Shown: one piece after another, positions 24,235 through 35,393 of the stretch | How the letters are laid out: the number at the start of each line of letters is the position of its first letter | Numbering within the stretch: position 1 is the first letter of the stretch | Assembly: GCA_021018995.1 (NCBI GenBank) | Contig: CM037587.1 | Coordinates: 5,706,866 to 5,770,865 of the forward strand | DNA from: Chloranthus sessilifolius | Taxonomy: Eukaryota > Streptophyta > Magnoliopsida > Chloranthales > Chloranthaceae | Direction: 5' to 3' | DNA: 64,000 bases | Translations under genes and position numbers: made by a program | The notes under the pieces: model-generated | Told to the model about the DNA's origin: nothing | The model's database searches: none | What the model saw: the letters and a program-made list of their open reading frames with translations, nothing else

Positions 24235-25916
24235 CTAGCAAAATAATTCAACACTTTTAGGATATAGGAATAAATCAAAACTCATACAGAATATGTAATT
24301 TCTTTTCCTACTTTAAAGATTGGATGGTCAAGAATATCTATATACATGTGTTTGTAAAATAAAATAAGACATGTATTGGGGCAAGAGGGTGGTTCATTGA
24401 CTTCATTCATGGCATGCATTTCTCCAAACAAGTTTGCTTCATTTGCAAACATCAATGCTCATAAATAGCTATGTACAGGTTTGCTTCATTTCTCCAAACA
24501 GGTTTCCTCAAAAATAGATTTTAAAAAGGTGTTCAAATCAGTCTCAATAGAACTAGATTGAGAGTACAAATTCTCAGGAGAAAAATTGGATGAACTGCTA
24601 TGCCTAAAAATTCTTTCAATCTTAGGATTCAGTAGTTCAATCCCAAGATTAAGAGATCTACTCGATCTTTTTATTTTCAACCTCAACCAGACACCTGTAG
24701 CTGATATCTTGTTGCCTGATTAACAATCAGCATGTTTAATGACAATGCTAAACTATTGGTTGTCTAGACAGATCTCCATGTTTCAAACCTTCTTCTCAGC
24801 AATCCAGGGAAAAAAGTGAGTGCATGTAATGCAGGAAAAAGTTGAAAAAAAGTTAAAAAACAGGAAAGCAGGAAAAAATGGGGGTACAATGAATTATGAC
24901 ATGGGAATAATGTGCAAATATTAATGGATAGTATATTTAAGGTAGAATATATATTGAGGATTGGATGGCTGTGCTTCAACATCAGTGCACATCATACAAG
25001 GATCACAAATATTTTATGCAATAGTTTTGCAAATGGTTTCTACATCAAAATTAAATTCCAGGATTATTAAACCAGTTTAACATGATACACGGTTAAACCA
25101 CTTGGCCTGAACACAGCCCTTGTGTTTTGTTAGACAACTTTAAAGACTGTCTGATTCAATTTGTTGGTTATTATTGTTGGTTATAAAAAAACACCCATTG
25201 GTGATTTTATTGCCGATAGAAGCAGAGGAAGTAAAGCCTTAAAAAAAACACCCATTGGCGATTTATTTTTTAGATTTTTAAATTTAGCGCCTTAGCTATA
25301 GCTTTTTCGAAGAAGCAAATAAAATAATGATTTTTCGAAGGAAAGGATGCAATAACCTACCACCCAACGGAGCAAAGCTATATCCTTCCTGAAACCCCAA
25401 AAATTCCACTTGATAAAAGCATGCTCATGAACATCTATGAACTTCAGTTTCAGAACTGCGCATATAATGTTTGGAGATTAAAATGATGTCACATAGAAGG
25501 AAATGACATGCACCTTTCTCAATATGCTTAGAAGCTTAGATCAAAATTCTGGATGATTCCGAGACGTATTTCCTGCAGTTTCTATGGAAATAGAACAGCG
25601 AAGTAAGTGCAGCAGCGAGAGACCAAGGTTAGACCAAAGTTCATCTGATGACACTATGCTTAAACTTGAAGTGGCTCCCGAGGAACTTGCCTTGGTAAAT
25701 AAACTCCAAGAAGCAAATGACCAGAAAAGAGACAAGTTTTTCAAAGTAAAAGAAAATGCATATATGAACTGATAGGTGTCTATTATAATAAACTTTGACA
25801 TCAGCAACTACATAGTGGGAATGCATCATAAAAAAAATTAAAAATTATACATAATAAAAAATAATACTGATCCATGATATAAATGGCAAACCTATACATA
25901 ATCAAATCCATCATCA
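24235..25916. other. CACTA intergenic region between the two transposase genes
   Basis: Mostly AT-rich. A minus-strand frame at 24486-24686 (SRSLNLGIELLNPKIERIF) and a plus-strand frame at 25584-25772 (SSDDTMLKLEVAPEELALVN, charged C-terminal half) have protein-like composition, but I recognise neither. The second is on the opposite strand to all CACTA genes. Confidence 0.4.
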
Positions 25917-26067
25917 CTATAGATGGTCATCCATTTGAGCATCCAAATCTAATTCATCTTGTGCATGTGCAGGGACAGCAACAGTTACTCCGACGACACC
26001 TTCCCTCACCCAATTGATGACGTCATTATCCTCTTGGTTAGTGTTGTCTGACTGTTGGTTGCTATAT
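25917..26067 (-). pseudogene. TNP2 transposase C-terminal end, cut off by Tat insertion
   Basis: This is the continuation of the TNP2 frame that breaks at 49218. With one copy of the duplicated GTCGA removed, ...ENDDSLLDSS on the right joins TYSNQQSDNTNQEDNDV here without a frame change. It continues INWVREGVVGVTVAVP to a TAG at 25917-25919. The acidic, Asn/Gln-rich tail is usual for TNP2-type proteins after the DUF4216 region. Confidence 0.85.
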
Positions 26068-26072
26068 GTCGA
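26068..26072. repeat. left target-site duplication GTCGA of the Tat element
   Basis: GTCGA at 26068-26072 and 49218-49222 flank the retrotransposon exactly. Confidence 0.93.
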
Positions 26073-27637
26073 TGTGTGACCGTGGATCCTCTCTAACCCG
26101 TCGCGGCGATGCACTCGCCTTTAATAAAATGTAGAGTCGCCACCCGGAGCTTTTGGTGACCCGGGAAACCTTCAAATCGATATTTTGAGCACCGAAGTGC
26201 TAAATATGACTCTGATTTGCCGGTATTTGCCAAATGCTCTAGGGTAGGGGCTTCGGTTATCGATCGGGAAGGGTTTAGGCACCCGATCAACCCGCACGTA
26301 GCGGTCTCTATCTATGGCCAAAATAAAAATAAAAAGGACGGAGCTTCCCCTTACCCGAAGGCAATACGGTCCTATCAAGCTTTGAGCCAAACCAAAATTT
26401 CGGCGGTGTAACGGCTTGAATCCTTGGACGGAGGAGACACCAAGAAGGTAGAGGAAGAGAGGGGTGAGCCAGAGCTCACGAGCCCTTGTTGCACCATGGA
26501 AGATCTTCGCTTTGGCGTGCTTCCGATGGCTTAAATGGTGTGAAAATGGGTTCTAATGCTAGGATTCAATAAAATAGGAAGTGTAGGGTAAGGCCAAAGG
26601 CTAGACTTTAGCTAAAGGGAGTGATCTAATGGTTGAAATGGATTGGAAAAGATGAACTAAGCTTGCTAGAATTCTGGAAAATGAGTGCATTTTCTCTCAC
26701 TAGGGTTCTCTAAGCCCCAAATCCTTAACCTCCAATTTTTTCAACCCTTAAGGAAGAGGGGGCCTCTAGTTATAGAGAAGGGATGGGTTAGGGGCTAACT
26801 TAAGAGATAATGGGTTTAGCAATTAGGTAATCCCCCATCTAAGGTTCTCTAGGTTTTCAAGGTGCTAGGGTTTTGGGAAATTGATTTAATGGCGATGATG
26901 GGGTGAGACCATGGGTGACTTAAGGGTTGCCAATAAGCTCCATGAGGTGCAACCAATCTCAAGACACCCACCTCAACCAAGGGATGGTCAAAGGTCAAAC
27001 TAGATGAAGGAAATTGAGCATCGATGACAAGCATCAGAGCTAAGTCACATATATATATATACGCCTTTAGGAACAAGAATTTCACCAAAAATAGGGGAGT
27101 TTTGAGAAGATGAAGCCCGTGGTGGGTCCCATTATATCCGATATATTATATACGCCTACCAAATTTTCCCCAAAATAGGCGGGCATATATAATATATACG
27201 CCTGACTAATCTGGGGCAAAAATGGCTGGGCGTATGTAATATCTACGCCTGAGTAAAAGTCCTATGATTTTATGTGAAACTTCAATCGGCCATAACTTTT
27301 GAATCGTAGCTCCAAATTGGGTGATTTTTGGCTTGTTGGAAAGCTAGAGAAGTCCTCTTTCCAATGATATATGGGTCATCCTTGATAATGGTCTGTGTGA
27401 AATTCTGTAGCTCTCCTCCCATCAACAGCCAGAAGGGTTTAAGTTAGGTCTGGGAAGGGATTCTAGGGTGTAGGGGTGACTTCTAAGGATTGGGGGAATG
27501 ACTCTAAAGGTCTTAGGGTGATTCCTACTGGTCTAGGTAGGTTCTTAAGGGTTCAGGGGGTGCCATCGGAAGCACAGGGGTACATCTCTCTCGAAGTACA
27601 GATTGATCGGGCCTTGGGCCGAATTTGGGTGTCTACA
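26073..27637 (-). repeat. 3' LTR of Tat element (1565 bp)
   Basis: Starts (plus strand) TGTGTGACCGTGG and ends GGGTGTCTACA. It is nearly collinear with 47626-49217. The TATA region is altered: the 5' LTR has CTATTTATAG, here it reads CTAGTTATAG near 26767. The palindrome cluster at 27040-27250 is also eroded compared with the other LTR. Confidence 0.95.
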
Positions 27638-27650
27638 GATGCCCCTCTTT
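27638..27650 (-). other. polypurine tract of Tat element
   Basis: Minus strand AAAGAGGGGCATC directly abuts the 3' LTR start TGTAGACACCC. Position and composition fit the primer for plus-strand DNA synthesis. Confidence 0.8.
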
Positions 27651-29570
27651 GGTATTCGATCACTAATGATCGGATGCCAAAGACAAGAGACATCCGAAGA
27701 GGTCCAAGGCACGTTTGATGGGTCCGCCTGGTTCAACTCAATTCTCAAACATTCATGGTGATGGTGAGTGTACGTAAGCCCTCTCATTTTGAGATATCGT
27801 TCGTACCTCAAGGTTAACAGTCCCCAAGCGCATTGAGACATTACTGGGCATAACTGTGATGGTCACAAAAAGTGTAAGCCCGCTAGCCGGGATATCGTCC
27901 ACTTCCTGAGGGAAATTATATATTTGTGATGTTGAGTGTTAATCTGAACCAAACAGCACCATGAAACGGGATGATCGATGAAGCATACAAGCGAGCCTTC
28001 AAGCGTGTCCAATCCTATGGAATATCGACAGCTCCATTGGATTGGGCACGGGTGCCCTTACCTAGGTAAGGCTCAAAGTTTCTGGGTGAACCCATCAACC
28101 TCGAGTTTGCTTTAGCATGATTGACCCGAGTGGAGCGAATATTGATGTCGCAACACCTCTTGGGAATGCATGCCCATTTTCTGAGTAATTTTTTTTTGTG
28201 TCATTTTCTGAATTTTCTTTTGCTTCGAGGCTTCTAAGCCAAGCTCAAGGACCTCTGGCAATTTTATTCTTGCACAACTCTTTAAGTGGATCAAATGCCA
28301 GTTGATACGCTTTTAAGAGTGCGTGCGTATGTCAGGGATAGGTGCACCTTGGGATGTGTTCGTGGTGAGGTGCTCCTGATTCACACGGACCGGAGTGCCT
28401 TAACTTGAGACAAAGCTAAAAAGATCGGGCTAGGACCAATCATCCCTTGAAAGAGATGGCCAATTCTAGCCTCCATCCCTAATGAAATCACATCTTACTA
28501 ACTATGCGTAGACAGACACCCATCAGGGGCGATAAGCAGCAAATAGGCGGGAACAGAAGCCTTGACCCTAAGGTACAATTTACGAGGACAAACGACCATT
28601 CTGCGGATACCCAGACGCAAGTGCGTACATTCAATAGGGACACCGTGCCTATACAGGTTTTAAGCCCATGTAAAAGGAAATAAAAAGGGAAAAGAGCCCT
28701 TTGGTCTGTATGTTCGCACATAGTTTGGTTGGTTGTAATTTCATTTTTGATCGGCCGAGATTTATCGACAATAGACTTTTCAATGGTCTGAGTCGGGGCA
28801 CTCTGGTCAACAGAGACCCGAAGGTGGATGACCAGAGTGAATGCTTGGAAGGTGGGTCAACCCACTGTGGTTTTCACTAAGCGAATGTTGTTATTTCTTC
28901 TCCTTTTCTTTCTTCTTCTTTTTTTTTTCTTTTCTTTTTCTCTTTTCTCTTTCTTTTTTTTTCATGTCAGATTGAGACCCTGGGCATGCTCAAATCGCTT
29001 TATTTGCACGCGTATCCTTAGGCGAATCAACTTGCCATGTTGATATACCTTAGGGACGTGTGCATTCCGGTGATGGGTTCTTGGTTTGCCTGCAGGATCA
29101 GGCCTTGACTCTTGCTGGGGGACTCTGTAGGGAACAATGACCGAAGATGGGCAAAATTACATGCCTGCCGGGTCAGGTACAAAATGTCCCTGCCTGAAAT
29201 GGGGTTCGAGAGCTTTCGGGTGAACCCGATTATTCCAAATTGATTTAACACGGCTCTCGGAGTGGGGCAAACAAGCGTTGCGACGCTAGTTTGAGAACCA
29301 GCGTTGTATTTTTTATTTTTTCTTTCTCTTTTTTGATTTTGTGGGCGCATTAGGGGGGCGCCTACGGATCTAGATCTGTTTATTGTAGCATGGTCCCTTT
29401 GGGCCAATCGAAGGGAACTCGAAGGGTCATTTGGGGATGTGTGCACCATGGCCGATGACACGTGGGCCTCGAAGGGGGGTCCGGATCGAGGTCCATAGCA
29501 TACAAGGGGGGCCGTTGGGCCTTAAAATCGAAAAAAAGGAGGTCGGGCAATTTAAAAACTGCCATTTTTG
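27651..29570. other. Tat 3' region, upstream of the antisense PMD gene
   Basis: No gene recognised. Two stretches (about 28080-28215 and 29205-29345) are diverged direct repeats sharing GGTGAACCC, ATT(A)ACCCGAGTG/CGGAGTGGGG, GTTGCGACG-like words and a T-rich end, 1.13 kb apart. Pyrimidine-rich low complexity lies at 28890-28965. Confidence 0.5.
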
Positions 29571-29645
29571 GTCGGGTGTATATAATATATACGCCTGACC
29601 AAAATCTGGCGAAAAATGGTCGGGCGTATATATTATATACGCCCA
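29570..29645. repeat. palindrome pair before antisense PMD gene
   Basis: Two units about 48 bp apart with cores GTATATAATATATACGCC and GCGTATATATTATATACGCC, linked by CTGACCAAAA...GGCGAAAAATGGTCGGGCG. Same family as the arrays at 33499, 46671 and 48607. Confidence 0.92.
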
Positions 29646-29649
29646 TCTA

Positions 29650-32600
29650 AAATCGGCAAGATTAAATCGCTGAGCCCGAGCACAAAAGGGGCCCCCCTTT
29701 TCAAATTCTCTCTTCCTCCCTCCTTTCTTCTTGAGTCCGGGACAACCCCTTAGGGTTTTTTCATTTGATTTGGCTTGAGTTCTATTACCGGCGGTCACGA
29801 GTGTGGATCGAAAGGCGCTTATCCACTGCCGCTATTCGTTTTTCTCCCCCATTGAAGGTAACCATTACCTTCCCCTTGTTTTTCTTTCGAATTTTTGATG
29901 TTATTGCCTTTTTCTTTTCTTTTTGATGAAATGATTTGTGATGCCTATATTTCCTTTTTCTCCTTTTCTTTTTTTGTTTTAGTTGTTTTAGTTGTTGTTT
30001 TGTTTTTTGTTTTTTTTTTTTCTTTTTTTTTTGTTTGCCTTTTTTTTTTTATATATACTAACCCAAAGGAAAAGAGACGCCTATATTTATACACACATTT
30101 TTTGGTTTGGATTAATATGCAAAAGAAAAGAGATGCCTATATTTATACACACATTTTTTGGTTTGGATTAATATGCAAAAGAAAAGAGATGCCTATATTT
30201 ATACACACGCTTCTCTTTTTTTTTTTGGATTAATACGCACACACACATTTTTTTGTTAATGGGTTAGCACACACACATTTTTTGTTTTTCTTTTGGATTG
30301 GTGCACGAATTTTTTTTTTTTTTTTAGGTTAGTACACTTACACACATATTTTTTTTATTTTTTGGATTAGTATACTCGCACATGGTTTTTTTTTGTTGTT
30401 TTTTTTTGTATACACACACATCTCTTTTTTTGGGTCAGTACCCACACACACATGGGTTTTTTTTGGTTTTTTTTTGTTTTTAGTACACACACACATCCTT
30501 TTTTTTTGCTTTTTTTAGTACATACACATGGTTCTTTTTTGGGGCTGCTCTTCTCCTTTTTTTTTTTAGTACACACACATGGTTGTTTTTTTTTTGTTGT
30601 TATTTTTTGGATTAGTGCATATATATATATATATACATTTTTTTGTTGGCAATCCTCTCATATGCCGATGTGTCTCATATTTTCAGGATGTCTGGTGACA
30701 AGGGGCATGATCACCAAGAAGGGCCGGAGATGGCCTACGGCCCCCATGGGGAACAGTTCATTGTGTCTCAGCGCTCCTCCCAGCCTTGGTTTGAGATGCA
30801 AGGCGAGGCCGCCCATACCTGCCTCCTCTACTATCAGCACACCCATATGTCCAACTTCGGGATCGTTGGTCAGGTAAACAGATGGCCCCCCTCCTCCTTT
30901 TCGCTTTTGTTTTCCTTTGATACCTTCATTATATCACCTCGCCCCTATCTGATTGATGCCTTATGTTTGCAGCCCCTGCCGCACATTATGTTCCGAGGCG
31001 GTTGGTTCGACCTCCAACGTCTCGTGCTTTACCTTCCCCCAGTGGTGAAGGACCTACTCACTGTTGCCGGTTTTGGGGACTTCATTTTGTGCCCTGCTGT
31101 GAGGGTCGATACGGCCTATTTAAAGGCACTGATAGAGCGTTTTCGCCTCGAGACGATGACATTCCACATGGCCGTGGCAGAGATGGCCTTCACACCGGCG
31201 AACTGGTCTATGATCACTGGGGTCCGTATCGGAGGGGTGCCCGTGGTACCTACCCGCACACCGGGAAGGGAGGAGGTGATTCAACTGATAGGGGCCTACC
31301 CGTCCTCAGGGAATGCTCGGGGCTCGGAGGTCAAGCTATCCTGGTTGGTTGATCAGTTTGGGCCTAATGAGTTGGTGGACCAGGGGCAGCTTGACATGGA
31401 CATTTACATCGAGCCCGCGCGCGCACTTATGCTGGCCCGCATCTCCTTACTGTTCCTCTTGGGCAAGGCTCTCCTCTCCAACACCAGTGGAGGGCGAGTC
31501 TCTTTCTCCCTACTCAGCCTGATAGTGAACTGGGAGACCGTGCATCGATTCGATTGGGGCGGCGCTGGCTATGCCGTACTCATGTCCAGCCTAAAGTGGG
31601 CCGTTCTAGGGGAGTCTAGCTCCATTGTGGGTTTCTGGCCTGCCATTGAGGTATTTTATCTTTTGGTTTTAGTCTATCCAATTTTCTTTTATAGCATACC
31701 TGTCTTCATCTACTTGCTTTCTCAGATCTGGGGGTACCTTCACTTTCAACCGGGTCGCCCTCTGCTTCAGTCTGACATTGCTACGTTCCCCCTCATGAGT
31801 AACTGGCACGTGGGTCGCCGTCGGGACGTAGGTATGAAGCATTTGGAGTTAGGACTGTGCTTTCAGTTTGACCTGTTGATCCCAGAGCAGGTAAAATAAT
31901 TCCCTTTTTGTAAATTTGACAGCTCAGCTCTTGTGTGCTAGGGGTTCTGACCAAATGTGTGCATCCCCTTCCGATTTTCTCTTCTTTTGTAGGTCATCCT
32001 CAACCCTTACATAGGATCTCCCTTCTGGAATTTGGCCTCGGTGGGTCCTTCTCGTCTTTTGCTGGACCGTCGTATCATCTTTCTCTAGGGGTCCTGGACT
32101 AGGGCCTACTATTTAGGGGAGAGAGTGGTTCATCAGTATCGCCCTCTCTTCGTCGTGCCCCAAGCTCCTCCCGCCGATGTGTTGGCCCCAGAGGGCTCCA
32201 TTGAGGAGCTCACAGCTCACTTTCTTCATCATGGGGTTCCTATCGATGACCTTCTCCTGCCGGGGTATCTGCGATTCACCGCCTATCATTTTTTGCTGCC
32301 CCGCTTCGTGCATGGTGTTAACTTTTTAGCTTTTGGCGGGCCGCGATCTCAGGTAATGCCCCTTTTCTCCTTTTATTCAGCAGCTTTCATGTGGTTACTT
32401 TGATTGGCCGCCTTAATGATAAAATGCAGGCGATGATGATGAGGGGAAGAGGAGGCCACTCCTCCCTATGATGCAATAGGTGTTGGACCCTCCGATCCTT
32501 CTGGGGTTGGTGCTTCTGGCGTGGCTTCAGGTGCTAGACGCTCTGACCCTTTTGGTGCCAGTGCTTCTGGTAGCTCGCCCGTCGAGGTCCAGGGAACCTT

Positions 32601-33091
32601 CAAACACCTGGATGATGCCTTTTTGTCACGCGTGTGTACCGACGTGGCCGAAAAGGCACGAATTTCTGCTGAAGCCATCCAGGTCCCACCTCCCGAGCTG
32701 ATTCGTGGGGTAATTTCTATCTTGTTGCTCTGTTCTTGTTCCTTTCTCCCGAATTATGCTGATGGCCTGTGTGACTAACACCTCCTTTTCCTTATTGGCC
32801 AGGATTATGAGTCGGTAGTGAGTTAGGCCGAATACTACCGTAACCTCGTTGGGCTTAGGGAGACCGAAGTGGTGAGTGAATGCTGGCCCAACCTAGTCAT
32901 TTTCCTTATTTACTTTTTGCCCGTTTCTCTATCTGATGGCTTTTGGTGTGCCTCTGTAGCGTGCTCGTGAGAAGGAGTTGCTCTCCTTGCTTAGCCGTAT
33001 CTCTCAGGCGTGGACTCGGGTGGGGGAGACTCGCACTTTCCAAAGTGCGAGCCGGCGCCGGAAGAAATCGAAGGGAGCTGCCCAAGAGTAG
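29650..33091 (+). pseudogene. antisense, spliced plant mobile domain (PMD) gene in Tat element
   Basis: PMD proteins (MAIN/MAIL1-like) occur as host genes and as transposon passengers; their biochemical role in transposons is unknown. This gene runs opposite to gag-pol. A likely non-coding first exon ends GAAG|GTAACC at 29857; the T-rich intron ends TTTTCAG at 30686; ATG is at 30688. Exons: 30688-30873, 30973-31650, 31726-31890, 31993-32352, 32430-32709, then pieces near 32803-32871 and 32961-33091, each with GT/AG borders. Motifs: VKDLLTVAGFGDF, FRLETMTFHMAVAEMAFTP, WSMITGVRIGGVPV (the PMD core), WLVDQFG, ARISLLFLLGKALL. The last exon is basic (SRRRKKSKG) and ends TAG at 33089-33091. In-frame TAGs after DRRIIFL and after YESVVS show decay. 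Confidence 0.85.
29858..30686 (+). other. low-complexity first intron of the antisense gene
   Basis: Almost entirely T runs and (AC)n, with a 56-bp unit (GATGCCTATATTTATACACAC) repeated three times near 30077-30210 and a short (TA)n near 30621. Bounded by AAG|GTAACC and TTTTCAG|G, so it reads as an intron of the PMD gene. Confidence 0.6.
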
Positions 33092-33498
33092 TTTTTTTTT
33101 TTGAAAAAGTGGGCACAATGAGACAATTTAGACTTTTGATTTATATGGGACATGTAATAACTTTAGACAACAACAGTCTCTTTTTTTTTATGGTTTTATA
33201 ATTTTCACGGTTTATGCGACTATTTTATTTGGTTATCTCTTTGCTTTGGTGGTTTCCTCTCTCTTTTTCTCACTTGGAATGAACTGGCACCTCTCCAATG
33301 ATGAGGTTGATCATGAAGGTGACTCTCCGTATGTGACCTATGGGCGGGGCGCCACCCGGGTGTTTCTCATGGGTGTGTGGCATGGCCGCCCATGTGCGCT
33401 CTCGCGATGAAAAGGTGGGCCAAATAAAACTACGTTCCTCCTTGGGAAAAGAAATAGACCAGTGTGAGGGGGGGGCCTTACCAGCCCCGGCTTAAACT
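33092..33498. other. spacer between the two antisense genes
   Basis: T-rich after the PMD stop (possible 3' UTR), then GC-richer sequence with no coding signal, leading into the palindrome array. Confidence 0.5.
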
Positions 33499-33663
33499 GG
33501 GCGTATATATTATAAACGCCAGGCCAACATTCAACAATCAATAGTCGGGCGTATATATTATATACGCCTGACCAATCCTCAGTAAAAATGGCCGGGCATA
33601 TATATTATATACGCCGGGCAAAAATGGTTCAAAATTTACCTTGGCGTATATAATATATACGCC
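33499..33663. repeat. four-unit palindrome array before second antisense gene
   Basis: Units start near 33499, 33545, 33594 and 33643 (46-49 bp apart). Cores: GGCGTATATATTATAAACGCC, GGCGTATATATTATATACGCC minus one base at the ends, GGCATATATATTATATACGCC and GGCGTATATAATATATACGCC (each about 21 bp; last bases trimmed here by description). Between the cores is CTGACCAAT...AAAAATGGCCGGGC. Confidence 0.95.
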
Positions 33664-33690
33664 TGCAATAGATTGGGCTCAGCGGGCTCC

Positions 33691-33697
33691 TTATAAA
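33691..33697 (+). promoter_or_regulatory. TATA-like box for second antisense gene
   Basis: TTATAAA lies 28 bp after the last palindrome and about 148 bp before the first ATG (33839) of the DUF7745-like gene. Spacing is reasonable for a plant promoter; it is a motif match only. Confidence 0.5.
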
Positions 33698-33838
33698 CCG
33701 AGCCTGGTCCCCCCTTGTCGCCTCTTCTACTTTGGTTTGGCTGTTTTGCCCCTCCTTTTATTTTCTCTTTCCCCTCTTTTTCTAGCAGGTTCATCGTCAT
33801 ATATTGACCGATTTCACAAAGAACATCTTTGTACGTCG

Positions 33839-35326
33839 ATGGACCTGCCTTCAAAAGGGGGCCCAAGCTTTATACGGGGGCCGGTATACTTCCCTGTTTG
33901 AACCCGGGGCCCAGCTTTTTGCAAAAATGGCATGATAGTTTGGCTGAGAGCGAGCTTGCTATTCTGAATGGTCTCGGGTTGTCCCGCCTTTCCTCTCTCC
34001 TCGTTGTTCCTCTGTTGCCCAACCTACTACAGGCGGCTTTGGCATCACGGGACCATAGGGCTCATGTCTTTAAATTTGGGTCTACGGAGCTGACCCCAAC
34101 TTTGGAAAGCTAGCCTCCATCACTGGCTTGAAGATGCATCGAGGCCTTGCCAAAGTAGTGCCCAAACCGGGGTATGCAAAGGCGATCCACGCGGTCCTTG
34201 GCTTAAAAAAGGGTGGATACGAGAAATATTTCGCCGGAGGGCCCACCAGGTGTTCGGTGAAATTCCTGAGAGAACTTTTCGGTGATTTGAGCCTTCGAAA
34301 GTTGCCTATTCGAGATCCCTTCAATGTGAAGGCCTTTGCCTTTTATTGTTGTCGAAAGTTCTCTTCTTCACTGGGGGTGAGAGCTTTTCCCTTGGGCTAT
34401 GTGATGTTTTGATCGAATTGGAGGGAGGTCGCCCATTGATACACCTGGTCTTGGCGGAGATGTATCGAGGCCTGAATGTTGCGGCCTCGGGCCGGGTTGG
34501 GATTCTCAGCGGGAGCCCGCTCCTTGTTCAGATCTGGTTAGGAGAGCATTTGGCTATCATGGGGCCTGTGCCGAGATTCTGCTTGATTAGAGGGGATGTG
34601 GCTCGAGGTTTTCTAATCCAGAGTTCGAGACTGCCTTGTGGGAGCGTCGAGGAACTGAACCTGTGGCTATCTGATGCAGAGCTGACCTGGCAACTTCCCT
34701 GGATGGACGGCACCTTTCCGATTGTCCGCTCTCGAGATTGTGAGGGCATCACACTTTTAGGGTTGACTGGTAGCACATACTACTTCCCATCTCGGGTGCT
34801 TCGTCAATTCGGGTTTATCAAGATGTGCGTGTACATGAGGCCACCCTTGTGCTCTCTGATATTCTCTCGAGGTTCTCTTAGTGATCTTGATCGCATAGCG
34901 GCCCTCTGGGAAACCCGCCAATCGGCGCATATGTGTAGCTTGGTTCAGGGGGGCGTCGTCTCTCCGGGTTACGAGGGTTGGCTGGTATCTGAGGAATTAC
35001 CTACTCCTAGCCCAGCTTCGGTAGATGTGGTAGAGACAGGGCCCTGGCCATGTAAGGAAGCGATGCTTCGGACCCGGATCGAGTCCCTTTCCGTAGAGAG
35101 GCTGGCTTTGATCGAGGCTTTGGAGAAAGAAAGGGTCAAAGCTGATATTGCGGAGGTGAGAGCTACTACAGCCAAGAGCGAGGTTCTTCTTGCTGATCTG
35201 GTCTTTGATCGAGTCCGCAGTCACAGCACCAAGCTTCACGGAGATGGCAGAAGAGTTTTCATGGTAGGTGGATGTCTGATTGGAATGCCCGCGAGGACTC
35301 CCTGCTTGCAGAGATTAGCGCTTTGA
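33839..35326 (+). pseudogene. antisense DUF7745-like gene in Tat element
   Basis: DUF7745 proteins are plant retroelement-associated proteins without known function. From ATG at 33839 one frame covers FKFGSTELTPTLE (about 34065-34105). A frameshift leads to LASITGLKMHRGLAKVVPK, then SVKFLRELFGDL. A second shift near 34350 leads to GLCDVLIELEGG, LVLAEMYRGLN, SPLLVQIWLGEHL and later AELTWQLPWMDG and YYFPSRVLRQFGF. These are the family's usual order: TPT-E, a MYRGLN/FRSL segment, LLQ-W-EHL, and W..PW. A C-terminal coiled coil (LEKERVKADIAEVRATTAKS) follows to a stop at 35326. It lies tail-to-tail with integrase and head-to-tail with the PMD gene. Two frameshifts make it a pseudogene. Confidence 0.75.
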
Positions 35327-35393
35327 AGCGTGCTCCCCGCCCTTGACCTGTTCCTGCACATATCATAGATCATATACACGGGGGGAAAGCCCC

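Noticed and set aside
29427..29798. Minus-strand frame with repeated AYIIYTP peptides
   Set aside because: The peptides are translations of the GTATATAATATATACGCC palindromes, which are non-coding repeats; YIIYTP-like words recur in several frames on both strands.
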